Origin: a bacterium
GTDB taxonomy: Bacteria > Chloroflexota > Dormibacteria > UBA8260 > Bog-877
Reading direction: 5' to 3'
Assembly (NCBI GenBank): GCA_021817185.1
Contig: JAKAVU010000064.1
Location: forward strand, 1 to 11,111
DNA length: 11,111 bases
Shown: positions 1 to 5,741 of the stretch, piece after piece
Layout: each line of letters opens with the position of its first letter
How positions within the stretch are numbered: position 1 is the first letter of the stretch
Notes under the pieces: model-generated
Databases searched by the model: none
What the model was told of the DNA's origin: nothing
The model's input: only the letters and a program-made list of their open reading frames with translations
Position numbers and translations under genes: made by a program

Positions 1-19
1 GGGCGCGGGGTGGCGCTGC

Positions 20-361
20 TCAGCCGCGTTCCTCGCGCTGCTGCAGCAGCTTCTGGCGCAGCGCCTCCAGCTGCTCGAACTCCTCCATCGGCGGCTTGGG
101 CATGCGCTGGTACGAGTGGGGGAACTTGGCGTGCTGCAGCGCCGCCAGCAGGGTGTCGACCTCGTCCTCGGTGAGTCGGTAGAGGTGTCCCTGCGCCGCC
201 AGCGGAACCGCGGGCTCGGTCACCAGTTGTGGCTCCAGCTGGCGTGGCTCGGTGAACATGTCCGCCGGCTCGCCCGCGGGCTCGGCCGCTCCCCTGGGGG
301 GGACCTTGGTGGGCTGAAAGAGCTGGTCCGAACCGCTCAGGCTTGCGCGCTTGAAGGCCAT
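20..361 (-). CDS. Small unrecognised protein in the parA operon (possible ParA partner)
   Basis: I do not recognise a named family for this 113-residue protein. It opens with a basic, serine-rich stretch (MAFKRASLSGSDQLFQPT). A proline-, glutamate- and alanine-rich, probably disordered linker follows (about 18-55), then a short predicted helix around TEDEVDTLLAAL (64-75). The C-terminus is charged and coiled-coil-like (about 91-112, rich in E, Q, L and R). The ATG has a clear AGGAG seven bases upstream. The gene starts 10 nt after the parA stop, so the two are very probably co-transcribed. ParA-type ATPases usually pair with a small protein whose basic, flexible N-terminus stimulates ATP hydrolysis, as in ParB, ParG and McdB. 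By position and shape this protein could play that role, but that is inference. No helix-turn-helix and no ParB nuclease-like motif are visible. Confidence 0.72.
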   Translation of the reverse strand: MAFKRASLSGSDQLFQPTKVPPRGAAEPAGEPADMFTEPRQLEPQLVTEPAVPLAAQGHLYRLTEDEVDTLLAALQHAKFPHSYQRMPKPPMEEFEQLEALRQKLLQQREERG

Positions 362-371
362 CTCAGATCTC

Positions 372-1166
372 CTATCTGGTGGCGAGAACTTGCTCTGCCA
401 ACTTGCGGTAGGCGGAGGCCCCGTCGGAGTCCTTGGCGTATTGGAGGATGGACATTCCCACCAGCGGGCACTCCGCGAATCGGATGCTGTCGCCCACCTG
501 GAAGGGGTAGACCATGGCGCCGAAGTGGGACGAGACCTCCTGCAGGACCTCGTTGGCGTGCACGGTCCGCCCCTTGTGGATGGTGGGCAGGATGCCGTGG
601 ATCCGCAACCGGGGATTCAGCTTGACCCGGATCCGCTCGATGGTGCGCTGAAGCTGCTCCATCCCCTTCATCCCGAAGTACTCGCACTGCAAGGGGATGA
701 TCACGTCGGTCGCCACCACCAGCGCGTTGATCGAGAGCAGACCCAGAGAAGGGGGGCAGTCGACGATCACGAAGTCGTACTCACCCAGGAGGGGATGCAA
801 CTTCTCCCGCAGCACGGACTCCCGCCCGATCTCGGTCACCAGCTGGAGCTCGGCTCCGGCGAGTTCCACGTTGGCGGGCAGGAAGTCGACCCCGACCCCG
901 GGGGAGTGCAGCCGCACGTCCTCGGCCTGCACGTTGTGCTCGCACAACATGTCGTAGACCGTCAGCCGCAGGTCGTCAGGGTTGCGGACACCCATGTTCA
1001 CGGTCAGATGTCCCTGGGGATCGAGGTCCACCAGCAGCACCCGGCTGCCGCGCTCGGCGAGCGCGCTCCCCAGGTTGACCGCGGTCGTGGTCTTGCCGAC
1101 CCCCCCCTTCTGGTTGGCGATGGCGAAGACCTGCGCCTCGCGGGTTACGTGGTGATTGGAGGACAT
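372..1166 (-). CDS. ParA/Soj-family partitioning ATPase
   Basis: This 264-residue P-loop ATPase belongs to the ParA/MinD superfamily. Such ATPases bind nucleoid DNA as ATP dimers and move or space a cargo. The deviant Walker A KGGVGKTT is at residues 20-27 and includes the signature lysine K20. Walker A' (DLDPQ) is at 47-51 and Walker B (VIVDCPPS) at 133-140. The Soj-like segments ELVTEIGRE-type (here LQLVTEIGRE, 108-117) and IPLQCEY (157-163) are also present. The usual Soj segments around MYDxRT and RxSVRLAEAPSxG are altered (TIHKGRT, GDSIRFAECPLVG), so it may be an orphan ParA rather than the main chromosomal one. I chose the ATG at 1166 because family homology begins right after it. The ribosome binding site there is poor (GAGG about 12 nt upstream). 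An open frame runs further upstream to about 1928 but overlaps the divergent gene. The partner gene lies 10 nt downstream and no parB is in the window. Confidence 0.93.
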   Translation of the reverse strand: MSSNHHVTREAQVFAIANQKGGVGKTTTAVNLGSALAERGSRVLLVDLDPQGHLTVNMGVRNPDDLRLTVYDMLCEHNVQAEDVRLHSPGVGVDFLPANVELAGAELQLVTEIGRESVLREKLHPLLGEYDFVIVDCPPSLGLLSINALVVATDVIIPLQCEYFGMKGMEQLQRTIERIRVKLNPRLRIHGILPTIHKGRTVHANEVLQEVSSHFGAMVYPFQVGDSIRFAECPLVGMSILQYAKDSDGASAYRKLAEQVLATR

Positions 1167-1233
1167 TTGGTAGCCGGACCTCGGGCGGGGTGCCAGGTCA
1201 CTCCAGCGACCGGCCTGATGGCCCCCTGCCGCT

Positions 1234-1239
1234 ATCATA
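1234..1239 (-). promoter_or_regulatory. Possible -10 element for parA
   Basis: TATGAT read on the minus strand matches the TATAAT consensus at five of six positions and sits in one of the few AT-rich spots of this GC-rich stretch. It would give a leader of about 60 nt before the parA ATG. I see no convincing -35 hexamer at 16-18 bp spacing, so this is tentative. Confidence 0.35.
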
Positions 1240-1354
1240 TGGCGGCTTGAGGAAGAGCAGGGAGCCGGTGACGCCGATTCGGAGCTGCTCCTGGCGCGAA
1301 CCGGGCGGGTCCCGAACCACCTGCCGACACCTATTAGATCATCGGCTCGTAACC

Positions 1355-1361
1355 AAGGAGG
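1355..1361 (+). promoter_or_regulatory. Shine-Dalgarno AAGGAGG deciding the TPR-gene start
   Basis: A perfect AAGGAGG directly abuts an ATG at 1362, with zero spacing, which is too close for initiation there. The next in-frame start is the GTG at 1374, 12 nt from the motif. That is long but workable, so GTG 1374 is preferred. Confidence 0.6.
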
Positions 1362-1373
1362 ATGTGGGTCACC

Positions 1374-2237
1374 GTGGCTGATGTCACTGAGCACCAGAAG
1401 CCCAAGGTGGAGGCGGTGGAAGAGGCCATCCAGCTGGCCCTCTCGTTTCGTTGGGCGGAGGCCGAGGCCGCCAACCGGGACCTCCTGGAGCGTTTCGGTC
1501 CGGACCCGGACGCGCAGAACCGGCTCGGCAAGGCGCTCATGGAGCTGGGCCGGCTGCGTGAGGCCCAGGAGGCATATCGCAAGACCCTCGAGCTCAGTCC
1601 CAGCAACCCGATCGCCCGCCGTCAGCTGGCCAAGCTGGAGGCAACGGCTCTGGAGCCGGCGGTGTCGCCCGGCGGGGTGCCGACCCTGGATGCGAAGTTC
1701 TTCACCGAGGAACCGGGGAAGACCACCATCACCAAGCTGATCCAGGACGGGGACGGGGTGCCTCCGGCGGTTTTGCCCGGAGATCCCGTGGAGCTGGTCC
1801 TGGGCCAGACCGACGTCAGGGTCCGCAGTGCCCGGGGCGCCGATCTCGGCTCGTTGGAGCCGCGGCTGGCCCAGCGGATCATCCGCCTCACAGAGGGGGG
1901 GAATCAGTACGCCGGGGCGGTCACCCATGTGGATCAGTCGGGGGTTCAGGTGATCGTGCGCGAGACCTTCCAGGCCGCGGCCATGGCAGGCACCGTCTCC
2001 TTCCCCAGCCGCAAGGCGAAGGAGGTCGACTACCGCCCGTACGCCAAGGAGTCGGTGCGTCCGCGGGAGGCTGATGCCTCGGCCCTGCTGGCGGACGACG
2101 AGGACGACGACGATGTGCCCTCTCGGCCGAGCCGGGTGGCGGTCGATGTCGACGACGGATTCACGGAATTCTCGGACCTCGACGACTCGGATGACGCCGT
2201 CGACGAAGATCTGGAGGAGGATCCGGAGGAGTTCTGA
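1374..2237 (+). CDS. TPR-containing protein with uncharacterised middle domain and acidic tail
   Basis: This is a 287-residue soluble protein with no signal peptide or membrane segment. Residues about 11-90 are helical. The stretch from AQNRLGKALMELGR through EAYRKTLELSPSN (48-78) fits the TPR consensus (small residue/LG/A/G/EA/Y/L/P), so a protein-binding module is likely. Residues about 108-200 form a predicted beta-rich unit with GDPVEL (136-141), LGSLEPRLAQRI (158-169), a GGN-Y-A-V pattern (175-183) and VIVRETFQ (193-200). The order of these motifs vaguely recalls HIRAN-type nucleic-acid-binding domains, but this is weak inference. The last 50 residues are strongly acidic, with runs of D and E, and are probably disordered. 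I recall similar proteins in Chloroflexota-like genomes annotated only as TPR proteins. The function is unknown. It is divergent from parA and convergent with the Lrp gene. An ATG four codons upstream (1362) is the alternative start. Confidence 0.85.
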   Translation: MADVTEHQKPKVEAVEEAIQLALSFRWAEAEAANRDLLERFGPDPDAQNRLGKALMELGRLREAQEAYRKTLELSPSNPIARRQLAKLEATALEPAVSPGGVPTLDAKFFTEEPGKTTITKLIQDGDGVPPAVLPGDPVELVLGQTDVRVRSARGADLGSLEPRLAQRIIRLTEGGNQYAGAVTHVDQSGVQVIVRETFQAAAMAGTVSFPSRKAKEVDYRPYAKESVRPREADASALLADDEDDDDVPSRPSRVAVDVDDGFTEFSDLDDSDDAVDEDLEEDPEEF

Positions 2238-2258
2238 CCGGAGCTCCTTCGCGCCGGC

Positions 2259-2759
2259 TCAGTCGACTCGGCCCAGGTCCGGCTCCGGGGGGGCGAGCAG
2301 ACTTCGCTCGAAGCAGGTCCGCAGGACCACCGAGGAGCGGCTCGACAGTCCGGGGTGCCGGTCCCGCAGGCGAGCCAGGAAGTCCGCCAGCTCCGCGGTG
2401 GAGCCCACCCTCACCTTGGCCACATAGCAGTCCTCGCCCGCCACCTCGTGGAGTTCGGTGACGCTGGGCTCGCCGGCGAGGTCCGCCTCCAGCCGCTCGC
2501 GGGAGTCGCGGTCCCCATCCAGGCGCAGGAATACCAGCGCGGCGGTGCCCGCGCCCACGCTCTCCGGGTCGACCTGCGCCGTGTATCCGCGGATGACCCC
2601 CGCTGCCTCCAGCTTGTGGATGCGCTCATGCACCGCCGGAGCCGACAGCCCCACCTGCTCTCCCAAGGCCGCCAGAGTGAGCCGCCCGCTGCCGGCGAGC
2701 GCCCGCAGCAGGGTCCGGTCGATCCGATCCAACTCCGGGAACTTCGCTGAAGATTTCAC
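2259..2759 (-). CDS. Lrp/AsnC-family transcriptional regulator
   Basis: This is a 166-residue regulator of the leucine-responsive/AsnC family, whose members bind DNA as dimers or octamers and sense amino acids or related metabolites. The N-terminal winged helix-turn-helix covers about 10-60 (LDRIDRTLLRAL, then LAALGEQVGLSAPAVHERI, then EAAGVIRGYTA). The C-terminal RAM ligand-binding and oligomerisation domain covers about 70-155 (TAALVFLRL, then ELHEVAGEDCYVAKVRV, then ADFLARL). Length and motif order are typical. It starts at GTG 2759 with GGAG five bases upstream. It is divergent from an EamA-type transporter across a short AT-rich gap. That arrangement suggests it controls the transporter and probably itself in response to an amino acid. 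The ligand cannot be read from the sequence. Confidence 0.95.
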   Translation of the reverse strand: MKSSAKFPELDRIDRTLLRALAGSGRLTLAALGEQVGLSAPAVHERIHKLEAAGVIRGYTAQVDPESVGAGTAALVFLRLDGDRDSRERLEADLAGEPSVTELHEVAGEDCYVAKVRVGSTAELADFLARLRDRHPGLSSRSSVVLRTCFERSLLAPPEPDLGRVD

Positions 2760-2833
2760 GGTTGCTCCACTAAACTAGGACAATAATCTTAAGTCTTCGT
2801 TCGGCTATGGGGGCCTCGATCAAGGTGGGTGAT
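2760..2833. promoter_or_regulatory. Divergent promoter/operator region, Lrp regulator and EamA transporter
   Basis: The stretch 2769-2795 is clearly AT-rich against a very GC-rich background, as Lrp/AsnC operators usually are. On the plus strand AATAAT (2782-2787) matches TATAAT at five of six positions. On the minus strand TAAGAT (2786-2791) matches at four of six. The two -10 candidates overlap. The segment also holds the dyad CTTAAG (2788-2793) and inverted GAC/GTC ends (2779-2795). No good -35 boxes are seen. Mutual control by the Lrp protein is inferred from the layout. Confidence 0.45.
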
Positions 2834-3766
2834 ATGGCGGCGGGGCGGAGTCACCTCCGCGGCTGGATGGCCCTGGTGGTGGTCTACTTCGTCTGGGGAT
2901 CGACCTTCACCGGCATCCAGGTGGCGATCCGAGCCGTCCCCCCACTGCTGATGGCCGGCACCCGCTACCTGCTGGCAGGGCTCCTGCTCTATCTCTGGGT
3001 TGCCCGCCGCCGCCCCTGGCGGCCGCCGGCCTGGCGCGAACTGAGGGGGGCCGGGTTGGTTGGCCTGCTCCTCCTGCTGGGCGGCAACGGCCTGGTGAGC
3101 TGGGCCGAGCTCAGGGTCCCCTCCGGGCTGGCCGCCCTGATCATCGCCACCGTGCCCCTCTGGATGGCCGTGCTGGGGATCCTGTTCTGGAGGCGACCCT
3201 CCCCCGGGCGGGTGGGGTGGCTCGGGGTCCTGGTCGGCCTGGTGGGGGTGGCGGTGCTCGCGGACCCGGTGGGAGGCGGCCATCTGAATCCTCTATCCAC
3301 CTTGGCCTTGCTGTTGGCGGCGTTGCTCTGGGCGATGGGGTCCCTCTACTCCCAGCGGGCTCCGATGCCGGCTGACATCTTCCTGGCGTCGGCCGTGGAA
3401 ATGATCGTAGGTGGGGTGGGGCTGGTCGTGGCCGCGGTTGCAACCGGTGAGCCGGGGACGGTCCACCTCGCCCACCTGGGAGGGGCGCCGTTGGTCGCTT
3501 ACCTGTGGCTGGTCCTGGGCGGGTCGATCCTGGGATACACCTGCTACGTCTACGCGCTCAAGTCGCTGCCGACCCCGACCGTGGCGACCTACGCCTACGT
3601 CAACCCGGTGGTGGCGCTGGGGCTCGGTTTTTTCATCCTCGGTCAGGGCCTCTCGCCCGCCAGCGCGGTGGCGGCGGCCCTGATCACCCTGGGGGTGGTG
3701 CTGATGGTGAGCGGGCCGCGTCTGGCGGACCGCCGCCGCCGGCTGGCCGCGGCCGGATCGGTGTGA
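2834..3766 (+). CDS. EamA/DMT-superfamily transporter (probable metabolite exporter)
   Basis: This is a 310-residue inner-membrane protein of the drug/metabolite transporter superfamily, with two EamA repeats and about 10 hydrophobic helices. The first helix carries the typical motif VVYFVWGSTFTGIQ, followed by PPLLMAGTRYLLAGLLLY, as in YedA-like members. The second repeat begins near LALLLAALLWAMGSLYSQR and ends with VATYAYVNPVVALGLGFF. A short basic tail (RRRR) is cytoplasmic by the positive-inside rule. The chosen ATG at 2834 has AAGGTGGG a few bases upstream and leaves a short tail before the first helix. An ATG at 2807 in the same frame adds nine residues but has no ribosome binding site. 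Divergence from an Lrp/AsnC regulator, and proximity to the arginine operon, hint at amino-acid export. The substrate is unknown. Confidence 0.93.
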   Translation: MAAGRSHLRGWMALVVVYFVWGSTFTGIQVAIRAVPPLLMAGTRYLLAGLLLYLWVARRRPWRPPAWRELRGAGLVGLLLLLGGNGLVSWAELRVPSGLAALIIATVPLWMAVLGILFWRRPSPGRVGWLGVLVGLVGVAVLADPVGGGHLNPLSTLALLLAALLWAMGSLYSQRAPMPADIFLASAVEMIVGGVGLVVAAVATGEPGTVHLAHLGGAPLVAYLWLVLGGSILGYTCYVYALKSLPTPTVATYAYVNPVVALGLGFFILGQGLSPASAVAAALITLGVVLMVSGPRLADRRRRLAAAGSV

Positions 3767-3773
3767 GCCGCGC

Positions 3774-4628
3774 TCAGAAGAGGACCGAGCGCATCGTGCC
3801 GACGCGTCGGAAGCCGACCCGCTCGTAGACCCTGATGGCGCCGAGGTTGAAGTCGTTGACGAACAGCGTGATCGCCTGGGAGTCGGCCAGCAACCGCCCA
3901 CACAGGGTGGCCATCCCCCGGGTCCCCAAGCCCTGGTGGCGACGGTCGGGCCGGGTCCACACGCCCTGCAGCTGCACCGCCTCGGCGGTGACCGCGGCAC
4001 ACTCTGCCTTGAACACGATCCGGCCGTCTTCAACCCAGATGTGGATCCACCCCCGCCGAATCAGGGTGCGGACCCGCTGGCGGTAGCCGTCCGGATCCGA
4101 CCTCATCGGGTCGAACCCGACCTCCTCCAGGTGCATCGCGGCCCCGGCGGTCAGCACCTGGTCGAAGTCATCCAGGGTCGCTGGCCGCATTGGGGCGGGC
4201 TCGCCGACATCGACCAGCTCGGCTGTCGTGACGGCGTAGTGCGGCTGCTCCGCCCGCAGCAGCCGCGGGGTTCGGAGCTCCCCTCCCAGCCGCTCCTGCA
4301 GCGAGGCGATCTGGTCCCGCGGGCCCACCAGGAGTTGGATCAGGTGGGCCCGCGGACGCAGCGCGTCCGCCAGCGCCGCCAGGTCCCGGGAGCAGGGTGC
4401 CCACGGGACCACCAGCGGCCCGATGAGGGCGGCGGCCGAGATCGCCCCCGGCTCCTCAGGGTGCTCGACGCCGTAGATTGCTCCCTGGCGCAGCGCCCCG
4501 TGGCGCAGTTCACTGCGAAGGTAGACGTTGTCGAGCGGCGCCCTCCCGAGGCACTCCTCCAGCGCCACCAGATCCGCCGCCCGGAGCTGCCGCACCCGGG
4601 GACGGCGATCACCTCCCCGCCTCAGCAC
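3774..4628 (-). CDS. GNAT N-acetyltransferase with DUF4081-like N-terminal half
   Basis: The protein is 284 residues if it starts at GTG 4628. The C-terminal half (about 146-280) is a GNAT fold that uses acetyl-CoA. The acetyl-CoA-binding motif A is GVWTRPDRRHQGLGTRG (222-238), with the Q-x-x-G-x-G/A-type loop RRHQGLG. The C-terminal signature LFVNDFNLGAIRVYERVGF (255-273) is typical. The N-terminal half (VRQLRAADLVALEECL, LDNVYLRSEL) resembles the DUF4081 domain found with GNAT in actinobacterial proteins. The acceptor is unknown. The frame stays open far upstream into the argC region, so the start is uncertain. GTG 4628 lies 7 nt after CATAAT (a five-of-six -10), which fits a leaderless mRNA. 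GTG 4646, with GGAG ten bases upstream, is the alternative. It ends 7 bp from the convergent transporter gene. Its divergence from argC may be chance. It is not an ArgA by any motif I can see. Confidence 0.9.
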   Translation of the reverse strand: MLRRGGDRRPRVRQLRAADLVALEECLGRAPLDNVYLRSELRHGALRQGAIYGVEHPEEPGAISAAALIGPLVVPWAPCSRDLAALADALRPRAHLIQLLVGPRDQIASLQERLGGELRTPRLLRAEQPHYAVTTAELVDVGEPAPMRPATLDDFDQVLTAGAAMHLEEVGFDPMRSDPDGYRQRVRTLIRRGWIHIWVEDGRIVFKAECAAVTAEAVQLQGVWTRPDRRHQGLGTRGMATLCGRLLADSQAITLFVNDFNLGAIRVYERVGFRRVGTMRSVLF

Positions 4629-4635
4629 GCCTGGA

Positions 4636-4641
4636 ATTATG
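4636..4641 (-). promoter_or_regulatory. Possible -10 element for the GNAT gene (leaderless start)
   Basis: CATAAT on the minus strand matches TATAAT at five of six positions. Its spacing of seven bases to GTG 4628 would put transcription start on or next to the start codon, giving a leaderless message. No good -35 is seen. Confidence 0.4.
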
Positions 4642-4661
4642 ACCACGCGATGGCGGCTCCA

Positions 4662-4671
4662 GCATCCATGC
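4662..4671 (+). promoter_or_regulatory. Second small dyad upstream of argC (possible accessory ArgR site)
   Basis: GCATCCATGC is a perfect dyad with 4-bp arms around CC. Its centre is 19 bp from the main candidate ARG box. ARG boxes usually come in pairs with centres about 20-21 bp apart, so this may be the weaker partner, but it lacks the AT-rich core. Confidence 0.3.
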
Positions 4672-4679
4672 ACCGCGGC

Positions 4680-4691
4680 GCATAAATATGC
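4680..4691 (+). promoter_or_regulatory. Candidate ArgR operator (ARG box) upstream of argC
   Basis: GCATAAATATGC is a perfect dyad with 5-bp arms around AA. It is AT-rich in a GC-rich context and ends 12 bp before the argC start. Centred on the known 18-bp ARG box (WNTGAATWWWWATTCANW), positions 4677-4694 agree at 13 of 18 places, counting the degenerate ones. ArgR is encoded four genes downstream in the same operon, so repression of argC by ArgR-arginine at this site is a natural reading. Binding itself is inferred. Confidence 0.6.
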
Positions 4692-4697
4692 AAGAAT
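4692..4697 (+). promoter_or_regulatory. Possible -10 element for argC (leaderless start)
   Basis: AAGAAT matches TATAAT at four of six positions and ends six bases before GTG 4704. No Shine-Dalgarno lies in front of that GTG, so a leaderless transcript is plausible. The candidate ARG box directly abuts this hexamer, so bound ArgR would block RNA polymerase. An alternative -10 is CATAAA (4681-4686), inside the dyad. Confidence 0.35.
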
Positions 4698-4703
4698 GAC
4701 GCG

Positions 4704-5741
4704 GTGTCCAGCACGAGTCGCGGAACCTCCCGCCTGCGGGTGGCGGTGGCGGGTGGCACCGGCTATGCCGGGGCGGGGTTGGTGGCGCTGCTGGAGCGCC
4801 ACCCCGCGGTCGAACTGGTCGAGGTCTCGTCCCGAACCCAGGCCGGCCGCCGCCACTCGGAGGTCTACCCGGGATCGGAGTGTGATCTCACGCTCGGCGA
4901 CGAGGTCGACGGCGCCGCGTGCGACGCTGTGGTGGCGGCCCTTCCCGCTCGCGAGTCGGCCGGGCGCGCGTCCCGCTGGCTCAGCCACGGTGCGGTGGTG
5001 ATCGACGTGGGCCCGGACTTCCGGCTGCGCGACCCAGCGCTGTATCAGCTCTGGTACGGCGCCGAGCATCCCCGCCCCGACCTCCTGGCCGAGGCCGTCC
5101 TGGCCCTGCCTGAGCTCCAGCCCGGCCCGATCGCCACGGCGCGACTGATCGCCCTACCTGGCTGTTTCTCCACCGCGGCCATCCTCGGGTGCGGGCCGGC
5201 GGTCACGGAGCAGCTGGTCGAGCCGGAAGTTCTGGTGGATGCCAAGAGCGGAATAAGCGGGGCCGGGCGGCAGGCGGGGTCAGACTACCTGTTCGCGGAG
5301 GTGGCGGAGACGGTGCGCGCATATGCCGTCGGCGGCCACCGGCACCGCCCGGAGATGGAGCAGGCGTTCTCGGGACTGGCGCCAGGAGAGTGGGCCGTGA
5401 CCTTCGTGCCGCATCTGGTGCCGATGGCTCGCGGGATCGCGGCCACCTGCTACCTGCGCCCGCGTCCCGGCGTCGGGTTGGAGTCGCTTCGGGACGCCTA
5501 CCGAAGCTGGTACGGCGACCAGCCCTTCATGCGGCTGGGCGAGCAGGCTCCCTCCAGCAAGCTGGCGTCGGGCACCAACCTGTGCTACCTGAGCGTCCAC
5601 CAACAGGCGACCACGGTCGTGGTCTGCGCGGTGCTGGACAACCTGGGCCGGGGGGCCGCCTCCCAGGCCGTGCAGGTGCTGAACCAGCGCTTCGGCCTGG
5701 AGCCGACCGCGGGGCTGGAACCAGAGCCGAGATGGCCGTGA
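4704..5741 (+). CDS. argC: N-acetyl-gamma-glutamyl-phosphate reductase
   Basis: This 345-residue cytosolic enzyme reduces N-acetylglutamyl 5-phosphate to the semialdehyde with NADPH, the third step of arginine synthesis. The N-terminal Rossmann motif is VAVAGGTGYAGAGLVALLER (13-32). The catalytic cysteine is C154 in LPGCFSTAAILG (151-162). The conserved KSGISGAGR is at 181-189 and the histidine motif GHRHRPEMEQ at 211-220. The PHLVPMARG segment (236-244) is also typical. Length is normal. It starts at GTG 4704, close to a -10-like hexamer and without a ribosome binding site, so it may be leaderless. It is the first gene of the arg operon and overlaps argJ by 10 nt. The candidate ArgR site upstream suggests arginine repression of the whole operon. 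Confidence 0.97.
   Translation: MSSTSRGTSRLRVAVAGGTGYAGAGLVALLERHPAVELVEVSSRTQAGRRHSEVYPGSECDLTLGDEVDGAACDAVVAALPARESAGRASRWLSHGAVVIDVGPDFRLRDPALYQLWYGAEHPRPDLLAEAVLALPELQPGPIATARLIALPGCFSTAAILGCGPAVTEQLVEPEVLVDAKSGISGAGRQAGSDYLFAEVAETVRAYAVGGHRHRPEMEQAFSGLAPGEWAVTFVPHLVPMARGIAATCYLRPRPGVGLESLRDAYRSWYGDQPFMRLGEQAPSSKLASGTNLCYLSVHQQATTVVVCAVLDNLGRGAASQAVQVLNQRFGLEPTAGLEPEPRWP

Larger units (their letters stand above)
1167..1373. other. Divergent intergenic region, parA / TPR gene
   Basis: About 200 bp separate two divergent genes and must hold both promoters. Visible elements are the minus-strand TATGAT (1234-1239), a small dyad GGAGC-T-GCTCC (1281-1291), and a weak plus-strand -10-like TATTAG (1332-1337) about 37 bp before the GTG start. 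I see no tRNA, riboswitch or strong terminator. Confidence 0.5.

Noticed and set aside
1281..1291. Dyad GGAGC-T-GCTCC as an operator
   Set aside because: It is short and GC-only, and such dyads are expected by chance in this composition; no second copy was seen.
1167..1928. Upstream extension of the parA frame giving a 518-residue protein
   Set aside because: The added part lies opposite the TPR-protein gene, has no family resemblance, and ParA homology starts only after the ATG at 1166.
2238..2258. Possible terminator between the convergent TPR and Lrp genes
   Set aside because: It holds only short GC palindromes (CCGG, GAGCTC) with no stable stem followed by a T run.
3767..3773. Terminator between the convergent transporter and GNAT genes
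   Set aside because: Only 7 bp are available and no hairpin with a T run is visible around them.
4647..5069. Upstream extension of the GNAT frame into argC
   Set aside because: It is antisense to the firmly identified argC coding region and shows no domain. Typical length is reached from 4628 or 4646.
5189..5731. Upstream extension of argJ within argC
   Set aside because: The translation is G/R-rich shadow sequence of argC; ArgJ homology begins after ATG 5732.
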